Below are positions 35,383-44,073 of a stretch of DNA of 64,000 bases, one piece after another. Numbering within the stretch: the first letter of the stretch is position 1; each line of letters begins with the position of its first letter. The stretch is from Palsa-89 sp963824345 (GTDB lineage: Bacteria > Acidobacteriota > Terriglobia > Bryobacterales > Bryobacteraceae): positions 124,001 to 188,000 of the forward strand of contig CAWGOZ010000023.1 in assembly GCA_963824345.1 (NCBI GenBank), given 5' to 3'. A program made the translations under genes and the position numbers. The notes under the pieces are model-generated. The model worked only from the letters and a program-made list of their open reading frames with translations, was not told where the DNA came from and searched no databases.

Positions 35383-36242
35383 ACGCTGATCACCGGGCAT
35401 GGCGCCTCGCGGATGATCTCGTAGGCGCCGCTTCGCAAACGGCCCAAGGGCTTTTGGATCACGCCGCGCCCGATCACGACGATGTCCGCGGAGTGGCCGA
35501 CGGCTGCTTGATGCACCACGTCTCCAGCCTTGCCCGCTTTCAAGCACACGTCGAATTTTGTTCCAGCCTGGGCTTGTAATCTATCGATGCGTTCGCGCGC
35601 GATATTGAAGATAAATTCCCGGAAGCTCGGATCGCTGTCGCTCTCTTCCAGGCCCAGCACGGCATGCACTAGCCGCAGTTCCAGCTTTTGCTCGGACGCA
35701 AACTCGGCAGCCCACTCGAGCACCGCCAGATCGCGCGGATCATCATCCACGGCGCACAGCATTTGTTTCCAGCGGTCCGGTGGATGGGCCGCGATTTCCT
35801 CGGCATGCATGCCCGTCCAGACCGGTACGGAAATGTCGTGCAGGACCTTGGTGGTTACCGAGCCGAGCAATAAACGGCGGAATCGCCCTAGCCCGCTGGT
35901 GGGCATCATGATGAGATCGGCGCCGCTCTCGCGCGCGCAGTCAACAATCCGGGTGGCGGGGTCGCCCTCGGCCGACTCCGCCTTAACCTGGAACCCCGCA
36001 AACTCGCGAGCGACGAAACGTTCCAGCTCCATCTGGCCTTGCTGACGCAGACGATCGGCGCCGATGAGCGTGGCCCAGGCTGCCGCCTCTGGGGGAGCAA
36101 TGCCGGATGGCGGCAGATCCACCACGTGCAAGACTGTCAGTTCGGAACCGAATCGCTTGACCATGGCTTGAACCGATGGAACGGTGGCGGAGCTGCGCGC
36201 CGAAAAGTCGACCGGAAACAAAATGCGCTGGAATTTGATCAT
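35379..36242 (-). CDS. Tandem universal stress protein (UspA x2), copy 3
   Basis: A 287-residue tandem Usp protein, convergent with copy 2 and similar in layout (M-I-K-F-Q-R-I-L-F-P-V-D-F-S start; V-V-I-G-R-G-V-I-Q-K loop; C-P-V-I-S-V end). The three genes look like repeated local duplications. Its upstream region is shared with the His-rich protein/P-type ATPase operon running the other way. Confidence 0.92.
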   Translation of the reverse strand: MIKFQRILFPVDFSARSSATVPSVQAMVKRFGSELTVLHVVDLPPSGIAPPEAAAWATLIGADRLRQQGQMELERFVAREFAGFQVKAESAEGDPATRIVDCARESGADLIMMPTSGLGRFRRLLLGSVTTKVLHDISVPVWTGMHAEEIAAHPPDRWKQMLCAVDDDPRDLAVLEWAAEFASEQKLELRLVHAVLGLEESDSDPSFREFIFNIARERIDRLQAQAGTKFDVCLKAGKAGDVVHQAAVGHSADIVVIGRGVIQKPLGRLRSGAYEIIREAPCPVISV

Positions 36243-36481
36243 GATTCAGCTCCTTTGAAACGAAGTCTGTTGCACGCGAAGCGCCGCCCCGCGACTTCGG
36301 CGCGGTCCGCTTGCTCAGCGGCAAGCGACCCAAGCCTGTGTGTTTTCACGCAGGAACAGTTCGAAATCCAGAGGAGTTGCGCTTGTCTGCCAGAGCCGGC
36401 GCTACTGGTTCATTGGAAGCGCAGTTGCTAGCTAAAGCACTTCCCTGTACGGGAAAAGTGGAATAAGAAAAGGAGTTTATT
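36243..36481. promoter_or_regulatory. Divergent promoter region, usp copy 3 and metal operon
   Basis: It holds a GG-N10-GC element facing right (36413-36430, TTGGAAGCGCAGTTGCTA) and a weaker one facing left (36271-36285). An imperfect inverted repeat CACTTCCC...GGGAAAAGTG lies at 36438-36460, close to the predicted start of the rightward transcript. AAAGGAG precedes the small gene at 36483. Confidence 0.4.
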
Positions 36482-36482
36482 T

Positions 36483-36752
36483 ATGACAGCAACGCATATC
36501 CTGCCCAACGAAGAACTCACCAAATTGGTTGCTTCGGCCAAGAGCGAGGACCATCGCAAACTGGCAAACCATTATGCGGCGCATGCCGCGGATCACGAAA
36601 CAGATGCAAAGGACCATGAGGCGCTGGCCAAGCAATACGAGAAGACGTCTCCACAACTGGCCGGCGAAGCACGTCACTATGCCGCGCATTCCATGGAAGC
36701 GGCGGAGGCTCTGCGTAGCTTGGCGGGCATTCACAAACAGTTAGGCAATTAG
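36483..36752 (+). CDS. Small His-rich helical protein, function unknown
   Basis: An 89-residue cytosolic protein with nine histidines and the element H-Y-A-A-H present twice (near residues 30 and 64). Residues 20-85 are predicted as long amphipathic helices with Ala/Glu/His faces, which suggests a helical hairpin binding metal or a phosphorylated partner. I do not recognise a named family. AAAGGAG lies just upstream and the P-type ATPase follows 13 bases after the stop, so a metal buffer or chaperone role for that pump is a reasonable guess only. Confidence 0.65.
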   Translation: MTATHILPNEELTKLVASAKSEDHRKLANHYAAHAADHETDAKDHEALAKQYEKTSPQLAGEARHYAAHSMEAAEALRSLAGIHKQLGN

Positions 36753-36765
36753 GCGAAAGGGAAAC

Positions 36766-38688
36766 ATGGCGGGCGCGATTCCGAAGCACTTGGAAACAAT
36801 AGCGGTGATTGAGGACCGCTCCGCGTCCGTCGACCAGCATCAGGAAGAGGAACACGGTCAAGCGGGAAGCCGGGCGGAGTGGGCTCGCGTCGGGTTCGTG
36901 GCGCTGGTTCTGCTGATCGTGTGGTCGGGCAAGGTCCCGCGCTGGGCTGGGATCGACTGGCTGGCGCTGGCAGGTATAGCCATCGGCGGATTTCCGATCT
37001 TTAAGGAAGCCATTGCCGACCTGTTCAAGGGGCGCATGACCATGGAGTTGTCCATGACCATCGCTCTGGTGGCGGCCTCGGCGATCGGCGAATTCTTCAC
37101 CGCGCTATTGATCACGGTCTTCGTCCTGATCGCCGAGATCATAGAAGGGATGACGGTGGGGCGCGGCAGAGGCGCTATTCGCCAGTTGCTGGATTTGCTG
37201 CCGCACACGGTTGAAGTGCGGTCCGAAGCGGGGGTGGCGCCGCGCGCTCTTCTGGAGGTGCACGTCGGCGATGTCGTGCTGGTGCGTCCAGGGGGCCATC
37301 TTCCGGTGGATGGGGTGGTGGTGGGCGGTCATTCCTTCGTGGATCAGGCCGCCATCACCGGCGAATCCATGCCGGTTGAAAAGGTCGCCGGCTCCCGCGT
37401 GTTTGCAGGAACCATGAATCAGTCCGGCGTTCTGGAAATCCAGGCCGACAAGATCGGGCAGGACACGGCGTTCGGCCGCATCATCGAATTGGTGGAACGG
37501 GCGGAACGCTCGCGCGCGCCCATTGAGAAAATCGCGGATCGCCTGGCGGGTTACCTGGTCTATTTCGCGTTAGCCTGCGCGGCGTTGACGTTTCTCATCA
37601 CGCGCGATGCGCGCTCCACCATTTCGGTGATCGTTGTTGCGGGCGCCTGCGGGATCGCGGCCGGCACTCCGCTGGCGATTCTCGGCGCGATAGGCCGGGC
37701 CGCGCAAAAAGGCGTCATCATCAAGGGCGGGCGATATCTGGAAGGGCTGAGTAACGTCGATATCGTGGTGCTCGATAAGACCGGCACACTGACGCTGGGC
37801 ACTCCGGAAGTTGTGGGCGTGGAAGCCGCGGAGGGCGTCAACCCGCGAGAGGTGGTGCGTGTCGCGGCGTCCGCCGAGCGCTTTTCGGAGCATCCGCTGG
37901 CCAAGGCGATCGCCAAGCAAGCCCAGGAGTGGTCGCTCACCGTGGGAGAGCCGGAAGACTTCCAATATTTCCCAGGCAAAGGCATCCTATGCAAGGTCGA
38001 CGGCGCGCCCGCGATTGTGGGAACCCGGGCACTGATGGAAGGGGAAGGAATTTTCGTTCCGCCCGCGAACAGCGGGAGCCAGGAATCTTCCGAGGTAATG
38101 GTCGCAGCCGGTGGAAAACTTCTAGGTTCGTTGCGAATCGTCGACGTGCTGCGCAAAGAAGCGACTGCATCTATGCGTGAGCTCAAGAAAATGGGATGCC
38201 GGACGGTGCTGCTCACCGGCGATCGGAAAGAGATTGGCGACGCCATCGCGAAAGAACTGGGAGTGGATGAAGTTCAATCGCAATTGCTTCCGGAAGAGAA
38301 AGTGGAGTGGGTGCGCGATCTCCGCCTCAAAGGCAAGTATGTTGTCATGCTGGGCGACGGCATCAACGATGCTCCGGCTCTGCTCGAAGCGGACGTGGGC
38401 GTTGCCATGGGATCGGGCACCGACGTCGCGCGGGAAAGCGCCGCGGTGGTGCTGCTGGGCAACGATCTGCTGCGATTTGCGGAAGTCCTTAAGGTGGCGC
38501 GCCGGTGCCGCAATATCATCTATGCAAATTTCGCGGGCACGCTGGCGGTGGATAGCGTAGGCGTGGTCCTGGCCGGCATGGGCCTCTTGAACCCTGTGTG
38601 GGCCGCACTCATTCACGTCTCCTCGGAACTGTTGTTCATCGGCAACTCGGCGCGTTTATTGCCCAGGCTGGCGCGGGACCGCGATTAG
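36766..38688 (+). CDS. P1B-like heavy-metal P-type ATPase without the CPC motif
   Basis: A 640-residue cation pump. The actuator T-G-E-S, the phosphorylation site D-K-T-G-T (Asp337), an H-P (S-E-H-P-L-A-K-A) nucleotide-site motif typical of P1B pumps, and the G-D-G-I-N-D hinge are intact. No N-terminal CxxC metal domain is present. The membrane metal motif that is normally C-P-C reads G-A-C (about 293-295), followed by G-I-A-A-G-T-P-L, so the ion specificity is not that of standard Cu or Zn pumps. It lies between the His-rich small protein and the CbiMNQ fusion. Confidence 0.85.
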   Translation: MAGAIPKHLETIAVIEDRSASVDQHQEEEHGQAGSRAEWARVGFVALVLLIVWSGKVPRWAGIDWLALAGIAIGGFPIFKEAIADLFKGRMTMELSMTIALVAASAIGEFFTALLITVFVLIAEIIEGMTVGRGRGAIRQLLDLLPHTVEVRSEAGVAPRALLEVHVGDVVLVRPGGHLPVDGVVVGGHSFVDQAAITGESMPVEKVAGSRVFAGTMNQSGVLEIQADKIGQDTAFGRIIELVERAERSRAPIEKIADRLAGYLVYFALACAALTFLITRDARSTISVIVVAGACGIAAGTPLAILGAIGRAAQKGVIIKGGRYLEGLSNVDIVVLDKTGTLTLGTPEVVGVEAAEGVNPREVVRVAASAERFSEHPLAKAIAKQAQEWSLTVGEPEDFQYFPGKGILCKVDGAPAIVGTRALMEGEGIFVPPANSGSQESSEVMVAAGGKLLGSLRIVDVLRKEATASMRELKKMGCRTVLLTGDRKEIGDAIAKELGVDEVQSQLLPEEKVEWVRDLRLKGKYVVMLGDGINDAPALLEADVGVAMGSGTDVARESAAVVLLGNDLLRFAEVLKVARRCRNIIYANFAGTLAVDSVGVVLAGMGLLNPVWAALIHVSSELLFIGNSARLLPRLARDRD

Positions 38689-38692
38689 CCGC

Positions 38693-40435
38693 ATGCATAT
38701 TTCGGAAGGATTCCTGCCGTTATCGCATTGCATCGCGTGGGGTGCGGCATCTCTTCCTCCGGTCATCGTCAGCGTTCGAGCCATCTCCAAGGATTTAGAC
38801 AAGAACCGCGAGAACCGGGTATTGCTGGCAGCTTCGGCGGCATTCCTGTTCACGTTAACCGCGTTGCGAATGCCCTCGGTCACGGGGAGTTCCTCCCACC
38901 CCACCGGAACGGCGGTCGGCACCTACCTGTTCGGTCCCTCCGCGATGCCGGCGCTGGCTTTGATCACGCTGGTGTTTCAGGCGTTGCTGCTGGCCCACGG
39001 CGGACTGACGACGCTGGGAGCAAACGTGTTTTCGCTGGGCGTGGTCGGCCCCTGGGCCATGTGGTTCCTGCTGCGCTTACTTTTGCGGATGGGTTGGAAG
39101 CGAGACCGCTGCATTTTCCTTTCGACGGTAGTGGGCGACCTGGCAACTTACGTTACCACCGCCTGCCAGTTGGCGCTCGCCTATCCTTCCGCGCATGGCG
39201 GCTATACGGCGTCCTTCGTAAAGTTCCTCGGCGTGTTTCTCATCACCCAGATTCCAATCTCGATCGCGGAAGGGCTGCTGACGGTGGTGCTTTTGCGCAA
39301 CCTCGCCGCGGATCGGGCGGTCGGTTGGCAGGGCGCGGCGGCGCCGCACAGCCAGGGACGGTTCCGATCGGCCAACGCGGTGGTTCTGATCGTGGTGTTC
39401 GCTACGATGATTGGGGCTTTTCTCTACGCCAACTACACCAAACCGTTGGGAAGCGACGATCAGGCCGTCACGGCCATCCAGAGTCTTCGCCCGGGCTACC
39501 ATCCCATCGCCAGGCCGCTATTCATTCCCAGCGAAGCCGTTGAGCCGCTGCTGTTCACGCTGCAAGCAGCCATCGGTGTCGCTGTCTTGGCCTGGGCCGT
39601 CGTTTGGTACCGATCGCGGCGCTGGCGCAAAGCGAACCCGGGAGCGCAACGGCGCCCGCACCGGCATCTTCATCCGCATCTGAGCGACATTGCATTTACC
39701 AATGCGTGGCGTCACCGCAATCCCTGGGAGAAGGTATTGTTTGGAGGCGGGCTGCTGATCATAACGTTCTTCGTCGCGCCGTTTCCCTGGTGCATCGCGA
39801 TCGCGCTGCTGGTAAGTCTGGCGGCTACGGCGGGCGCCAGGATACCGGTCTCAAGCTGGCTGGGCGTCCTTTCCGTGCCGGTATCGTTTGCTATTCTCAC
39901 GGCGCTTGGGATTCTGCTTCAGGTCAATCATTCCAGCACTGGTTTTTCGGTGGGCTTGGACTGGCGCGGGCTTCCACTGGCAGCCGGGCTCCTGCTGCGC
40001 TCGGTCGCCGCAATTTCATGCCTCGCGTTTATTGGATGGACCACGCCGCTGATGGAAATGATCCCGGTATTCCAGCGCTTGGGGATACCGGCGGTATTGA
40101 TTGACCTGGCGTTGATGATCTACCGGTTCCTGTTCGTCACCGCGACAACTCTGGGCGAAATGAGGCGAGCTCAATCCTGGCGCCTGGGCCGGGCGGATTA
40201 CCGCAGCCGCATGCGCGCGCTTTCGATGCTGGCGAGCGGCCTGTTCCTGCGATGCGTCCAGCGGGCCAGACGCCTCGAGGACGGCATAGAATCGCGCGGT
40301 TACCAGGGCAGGCTTTGGGTGCTCGCGCCCCGGCACCGGGCGTCTCCCGGGGTGATCGGCGGAATCCTGGCGCTCCAAGCTGGTTTGTTAATTGCTGCGC
40401 ACCTTTCCAAGGGGGCTTTATGGCTTCGATTCTAG
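38693..40435 (+). CDS. CbiM-CbiN-CbiQ fusion, ECF cobalt/nickel transporter membrane subunit
   Basis: A 580-residue single polypeptide holding three normally separate subunits. Residues 1-215 are CbiM-like, starting M-H-I-S-E-G-F-L-P, where His2 and the N-terminal amine bind the metal. Residues about 225-310 are CbiN-like, with two membrane helices bracketing a short periplasmic loop. Residues about 340-580 are CbiQ-like (T-component) with the coupling-helix motifs near R-A-Q-S-W and R-A-R-R-L-E-D. The start form M-H-I-S-E-G is typical of CbiM (cobalt) but nickel, needed by the hydrogenase, is possible. The end overlaps cbiO by 16 bases. Confidence 0.88.
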   Translation: MHISEGFLPLSHCIAWGAASLPPVIVSVRAISKDLDKNRENRVLLAASAAFLFTLTALRMPSVTGSSSHPTGTAVGTYLFGPSAMPALALITLVFQALLLAHGGLTTLGANVFSLGVVGPWAMWFLLRLLLRMGWKRDRCIFLSTVVGDLATYVTTACQLALAYPSAHGGYTASFVKFLGVFLITQIPISIAEGLLTVVLLRNLAADRAVGWQGAAAPHSQGRFRSANAVVLIVVFATMIGAFLYANYTKPLGSDDQAVTAIQSLRPGYHPIARPLFIPSEAVEPLLFTLQAAIGVAVLAWAVVWYRSRRWRKANPGAQRRPHRHLHPHLSDIAFTNAWRHRNPWEKVLFGGGLLIITFFVAPFPWCIAIALLVSLAATAGARIPVSSWLGVLSVPVSFAILTALGILLQVNHSSTGFSVGLDWRGLPLAAGLLLRSVAAISCLAFIGWTTPLMEMIPVFQRLGIPAVLIDLALMIYRFLFVTATTLGEMRRAQSWRLGRADYRSRMRALSMLASGLFLRCVQRARRLEDGIESRGYQGRLWVLAPRHRASPGVIGGILALQAGLLIAAHLSKGALWLRF

Positions 40436-41274
40436 AAGCGCGGAACGTCAGCTTCGCTTACGGCACTGGCACGGCGGCCATTCACGAGATGAGCTTCGCG
40501 TTGGAATCTCCGCGGCGCGTCGCACTGCTGGGCGCCAATGGCGTAGGCAAGTCGACGCTCATGCTCCTCTTGAATGGCACTTTGCGGCCACTGCAGGGCG
40601 AACTGATTGTTCTTGGCCGGACCATCGATTATTCGCGCCCCGGCTTGCAGTGGTTGCACCGCAAGGTCGGCATCGTGCTGCAGGACCCAGACGATCAGTT
40701 GTTCGGCGCGACGGTGGAACAGGACGTTGCGTTTGGGCCGCTGAATAATGGCGTCGAATCTGAGGAGGCGCGCGAGCTGGTGATGCGAACGCTCGAAAGC
40801 CTGGGAATCGCGCACCTGGCCGAGCGGCCCATTCACGAGCTCAGCCTAGGGGAAAAAAAGCGCGTCGCGCTCGCGGGAGTGCTGGTTCTGGAGCCTCAAA
40901 TTATCCTACTCGATGAGCCGACCGCGGGACTGGACTTTGTCGGCATCACATCGATGCTGAGTCTGCTCGGCCGCCTTCACCAGGCAGGCACCAGCATCGT
41001 GATCAGCACCCACGATACGGACTTGGCGTACGAATGGGCCGAGGACGCGTGGGTCATCATGGACGGCCACCTGGCCGCGCAGGGCCCCATCGTGGAAGTG
41101 ATGCTGGAGCGCGAAGTGTTGCGGGCGGCGCATCTGCGAGTTCCATGGCTGGTGGAGATGGCGCTCGCAATGCAGGAGGGATCTCCGGAACTGGAATGCG
41201 AGGCGCTGCCGAGAAACCGCACCGAGATGACTGCGCGGATTCAGCAAACACGGCTGGTTTCTAGGACGCGGTGA
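40420..41274 (+). CDS. cbiO: ECF transporter ATPase CbiO
   Basis: A 284-residue ATPase that powers the CbiMNQ fusion. Walker A G-A-N-G-V-G-K-S-T, Q-loop V-L-Q-D-P-D-D-Q-L-F, signature L-S-L-G-E-K-K-R and Walker B I-I-L-L-D-E-P-T are present, followed by S-T-H-D. ATG 40420 gives the usual I-L-E-A-R-N-V-S-F-A-Y start. The F-G-A-T-V-E-Q-D-V-A-F-G-P-L segment is a hallmark of the CbiO/EcfA group. One ATPase gene is enough for a homodimer. Confidence 0.93.
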   Translation: MASILEARNVSFAYGTGTAAIHEMSFALESPRRVALLGANGVGKSTLMLLLNGTLRPLQGELIVLGRTIDYSRPGLQWLHRKVGIVLQDPDDQLFGATVEQDVAFGPLNNGVESEEARELVMRTLESLGIAHLAERPIHELSLGEKKRVALAGVLVLEPQIILLDEPTAGLDFVGITSMLSLLGRLHQAGTSIVISTHDTDLAYEWAEDAWVIMDGHLAAQGPIVEVMLEREVLRAAHLRVPWLVEMALAMQEGSPELECEALPRNRTEMTARIQQTRLVSRTR

Positions 41275-41287
41275 ACTGGAGGACATT

Positions 41288-42469
41288 ATGATCGCAACGA
41301 ACAGTGACGCGAAACTTGCCGCGGAGCCGCTGCGGAAAGAACTCATCCCAGAGTTAGTCCATGCGTCCGGGCCGTGCATTACTTTGCTCTTGCCACCCTA
41401 TCGGCCCGGCGAGGCCGGCGAACCGCGTGCCGCGTTCCTCAAGACACAACTGCAAGAGGCCGCCAAGAAACTTGCCGCGCGCAAAATTGCGGATCCGCTA
41501 ATTGACGCGTTGCTAGAACCGCTGCGGCATTTGTCTCGCGAAGAAGAGTCGCTGGCAGGCTCTTGTTTGCCCCGTGTGATCTTTCGCTCGCGCACTGTGT
41601 TCCGCCAATTCGACCTGCCCGTTCCCCCCATGCCCGCCACGGCTTGCACTGTCGGGGACTGCTTTTGGATTCGTCCGATTCTTGCGTCGCTCGCACTGCC
41701 GGCCAGCATCTACGTGCTCGAAGTCACCAAGAAAACCGCGCAACTGCTAGCCTGCGGTGTCGCCGGATTCGCCCGCGTCGAGCTACCCAAAGGAACGCCC
41801 CGGACGCTGGATGAGGCGTTGGGCTTCAAAGCTCCGGATCACGATCTCATAAACCGCTCGGCGGCCGGTCCCTCGAACGGCGCGATGCAGGGAGTCCAGT
41901 TCGGAACCGGTTCGGGCCGAGAGACTCAGTACGCCCATCTGCACGACTATTATCGGGCCATTGATCGCGGCGTCAGCGAACTTCTGCGTTCCAACGATGC
42001 TCCATTGATTCTGGCCGGGGTGGGCGAAGATGTGGCCATCTACCGCGCCATTAGCACCTATTCCAATCTTTTGGACCGTGGCATTCATGGTAGTCTGAGC
42101 GCAGCAATGCCTCAGGCTCAAATATCGCGCCACGCCCACGATGTCGCCTTATTCGATTTCCAGCACCGAGCCGCGCTCAATATGGCGGTATTGAAGGAAC
42201 GCTTGTCGCCGGCGCTCTTCTCCACCGATCTCGAAATCATCCTGCGGGCGGCCGCGGAGGGCCGCGTAAGCGATCTCTGCATGGATGAGAACGGCCAGCG
42301 CATGGGAACATTCGAGGGTAAAGTCTTCGGCGGCCGCGCCAATTGGCGCCAGGAAGATCTCCTGAACGTTGCCGCGGTAGAGACTCTGCTGCGCAGCGGC
42401 GCCGTCCATTCCTTACCCAGCCACTGGATGGCCGAAGGCGCGGTTGCCGCGGCAGCGTTTCGCTTTTGA
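41288..42469 (+). CDS. baeRF3-like protein (bacterial eRF1-related family)
   Basis: A 393-residue protein. The layout (P-C-I-T-L-L-L-P-P-Y-R-P-G-E near residue 33, a paired alpha/beta central domain with I-Y-V-L-E-V-T-K-K, an L-I-L-A-G-V-G-E-D domain and a C-terminal F-G-G-R-A-N-W-R-Q-E-D-L-L-N-V-A-A-V-E-T-L segment) fits the bacterial archaeo-eukaryotic release-factor family 3. These are found next to stress and ribosome-rescue genes, and their exact role is unproven. It is 13 bases after cbiO and 11 before a usp gene, so it is part of the same transcript. Confidence 0.7.
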   Translation: MIATNSDAKLAAEPLRKELIPELVHASGPCITLLLPPYRPGEAGEPRAAFLKTQLQEAAKKLAARKIADPLIDALLEPLRHLSREEESLAGSCLPRVIFRSRTVFRQFDLPVPPMPATACTVGDCFWIRPILASLALPASIYVLEVTKKTAQLLACGVAGFARVELPKGTPRTLDEALGFKAPDHDLINRSAAGPSNGAMQGVQFGTGSGRETQYAHLHDYYRAIDRGVSELLRSNDAPLILAGVGEDVAIYRAISTYSNLLDRGIHGSLSAAMPQAQISRHAHDVALFDFQHRAALNMAVLKERLSPALFSTDLEIILRAAAEGRVSDLCMDENGQRMGTFEGKVFGGRANWRQEDLLNVAAVETLLRSGAVHSLPSHWMAEGAVAAAAFRF

Positions 42470-42480
42470 GAACCAGCCAC

Positions 42481-43347
42481 ATGAAGCTTCTGATCGCCGT
42501 GGATTCATCGGAGGCGAGCAGCATCGCGGCTCGCGGGGCAGCGGCGCGGCTCTGGCCCTCCGGCACAACAGCGCGCGTGATCAGCGTGGTAGAACCGCTT
42601 TACGGCTGGAGCGCCCCGGATATTGAGGAAGCGACCCTGCAGTCCGCCGAACAGACGGTCCAAAGCGCGGCCGAGTATTTCAAAAACGCTGGTCTCGAAA
42701 CCAGTACCAGCGTGCTCACGGGGGATCCCAAGACGGTCATCCGTGACGAGGCGGCAGAGTGCCACGCCGACTTTGTGGTCCTGGGCTCACACAATGCCAG
42801 CGGCGTCGTTCAGTTTCTGCTGGGCAGTGTTGCGCGTGCGGTTGCGCGTCTGGCAACCTGCTCGGTGGAGATCGTACGATCAAACCCTGGTCCCGCGCCG
42901 CTGGGAATCCTGTTGGCTACCGATGGCTCGGAGTGCTCCAAAGCAGCGGCGCGATCGGTCGCAGAGCGGCCTTGGCCGGCCGGAACCAAGTTTCGCATTC
43001 TGAGCGTCATAGAACCATCCGCGCCAGCGCTCCCAACGTCTTACTTCAGCCCCGAAGTGATGGAGCAACTGCGCGGCAAAGACATGCAGCGCGCGCAGGC
43101 GGCGGTTTCATCGGCTGAGAGCATTCTGTTTGGAGCTGGAATCGAAGCGAGCAGCACCCTGGCGGTTCCCGCCGCCACTCCTAAGGAGATCATTCTGAGC
43201 GAAGCGGCGGAATGGGGCGCGGGCTTGATCGTGGTCGGTTCGCACGGCCGGCGCGGCGTCAACCGGTTGTTGCTTGGAAGCGTTTCTGAAGCGGTTGCCT
43301 TACATGCAAAATGTTCCGTGGAACTCATCCGACTCTCTGGTCAGTGA
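42481..43347 (+). CDS. Tandem universal stress protein (UspA x2), copy 4
   Basis: A 288-residue protein with two Usp domains (M-K-L-L-I-A-V-D-S-S-E-A-S start; V-L-G-S-H-N-A-S-G and V-V-G-S-H-G-R-R-G-V-N-R nucleotide loops). It is less like the other three in the N-terminal strand, so it is not a recent duplicate. Last gene of the rightward operon starting at 36483; it converges with the BON protein gene. Confidence 0.92.
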   Translation: MKLLIAVDSSEASSIAARGAAARLWPSGTTARVISVVEPLYGWSAPDIEEATLQSAEQTVQSAAEYFKNAGLETSTSVLTGDPKTVIRDEAAECHADFVVLGSHNASGVVQFLLGSVARAVARLATCSVEIVRSNPGPAPLGILLATDGSECSKAAARSVAERPWPAGTKFRILSVIEPSAPALPTSYFSPEVMEQLRGKDMQRAQAAVSSAESILFGAGIEASSTLAVPAATPKEIILSEAAEWGAGLIVVGSHGRRGVNRLLLGSVSEAVALHAKCSVELIRLSGQ

Positions 43348-43355
43348 TCGGCGCC

Positions 43356-44027
43356 TCACACATGACTCTCCGCTCGAGACTCCGTCATGAGATGGTTGGA
43401 AAGCTCCCGGATGCCCTGAGCCGACCACGCTGCCCGCTCGGCCGCCTCGCGCTGGGCGACCGAACCGACCGAGCCCCACAAACGCACGCAATCGCCTTCC
43501 ACTTCCACTACAATCCGGCTGGTGTCGATGTCCGCGCACCGCTGCAATGCAGTTTCAATCTCTTCCTTTAGCTCTCGCGGAGGAACCGTTGGACGCACGG
43601 CAATCAGATTGGTAACACCCACCACGCCCGCCAAATCAGCCACCGCGTCCTCGGCAGCCATCTTCTGGAATCTGCGTTCCACGGCGCCTTCCAACACGAT
43701 CCACCCGCTGGAAACGCTGACGGTAAGTTGTTCTTGAGGAACCAGAGCATTCCAGGCCAGCGCGTTGGCGGCCGCCCAGGCAATATCCGCGTCGCTGCGC
43801 TCCGCTGGCCCGGTTGGTTTCACTTCCAGTTGGCTGCTCACTGCCCGCACTCCACGCACCCGCCCCGCGGCACGTTCGGCGCAACGTTTGGCCGCATGGC
43901 TTTCCACTACGCCGTTCAACGTAACGATCCCATCCTTGACGCCTACGCCGATTTCCGTGGAACGGACCACGGGCTCCCAATCCAATTCGCGGATTACATC
44001 TTCTCGCACTGATTTGTCTTGGAACAT
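43356..44027 (-). CDS. Three-BON-domain protein
   Basis: A 223-residue protein with three BON modules of about 65 residues, each with the V-x-x-G-x-V-x-L-x-G-x-V pattern (K-D-G-I-V-T-L-N-G-V-V-E near residue 35; S-G-W-I-V-L-E-G-A-V near residue 110; G-D-C-V-R-L-W-G-S-V near residue 185). BON domains bind phospholipid or small effectors. There is no signal peptide, unlike OsmY, so it is probably cytosolic. ATG 44027 lies about 11 bases from the predicted start of a sigma54-like promoter. An upstream ATG at 44039 is an alternative. Confidence 0.85.
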   Translation of the reverse strand: MFQDKSVREDVIRELDWEPVVRSTEIGVGVKDGIVTLNGVVESHAAKRCAERAAGRVRGVRAVSSQLEVKPTGPAERSDADIAWAAANALAWNALVPQEQLTVSVSSGWIVLEGAVERRFQKMAAEDAVADLAGVVGVTNLIAVRPTVPPRELKEEIETALQRCADIDTSRIVVEVEGDCVRLWGSVGSVAQREAAERAAWSAQGIRELSNHLMTESRAESHV

Positions 44028-44047
44028 AAGCGCCTCCACTTACAATG

Positions 44048-44065
44048 AAGCACGCACGGGGCCAA
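44048..44065 (-). promoter_or_regulatory. Possible sigma54 promoter for the BON protein gene
   Basis: Minus strand TTTGGCCCCGTGCGTGCT: TTGGC-C and TGCT boxes with GG-N10-GC spacing, the best match to consensus in this window. Predicted start near 44038, close to ATG 44027. Confidence 0.45.
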
Positions 44066-44073
44066 ACGCTGCG

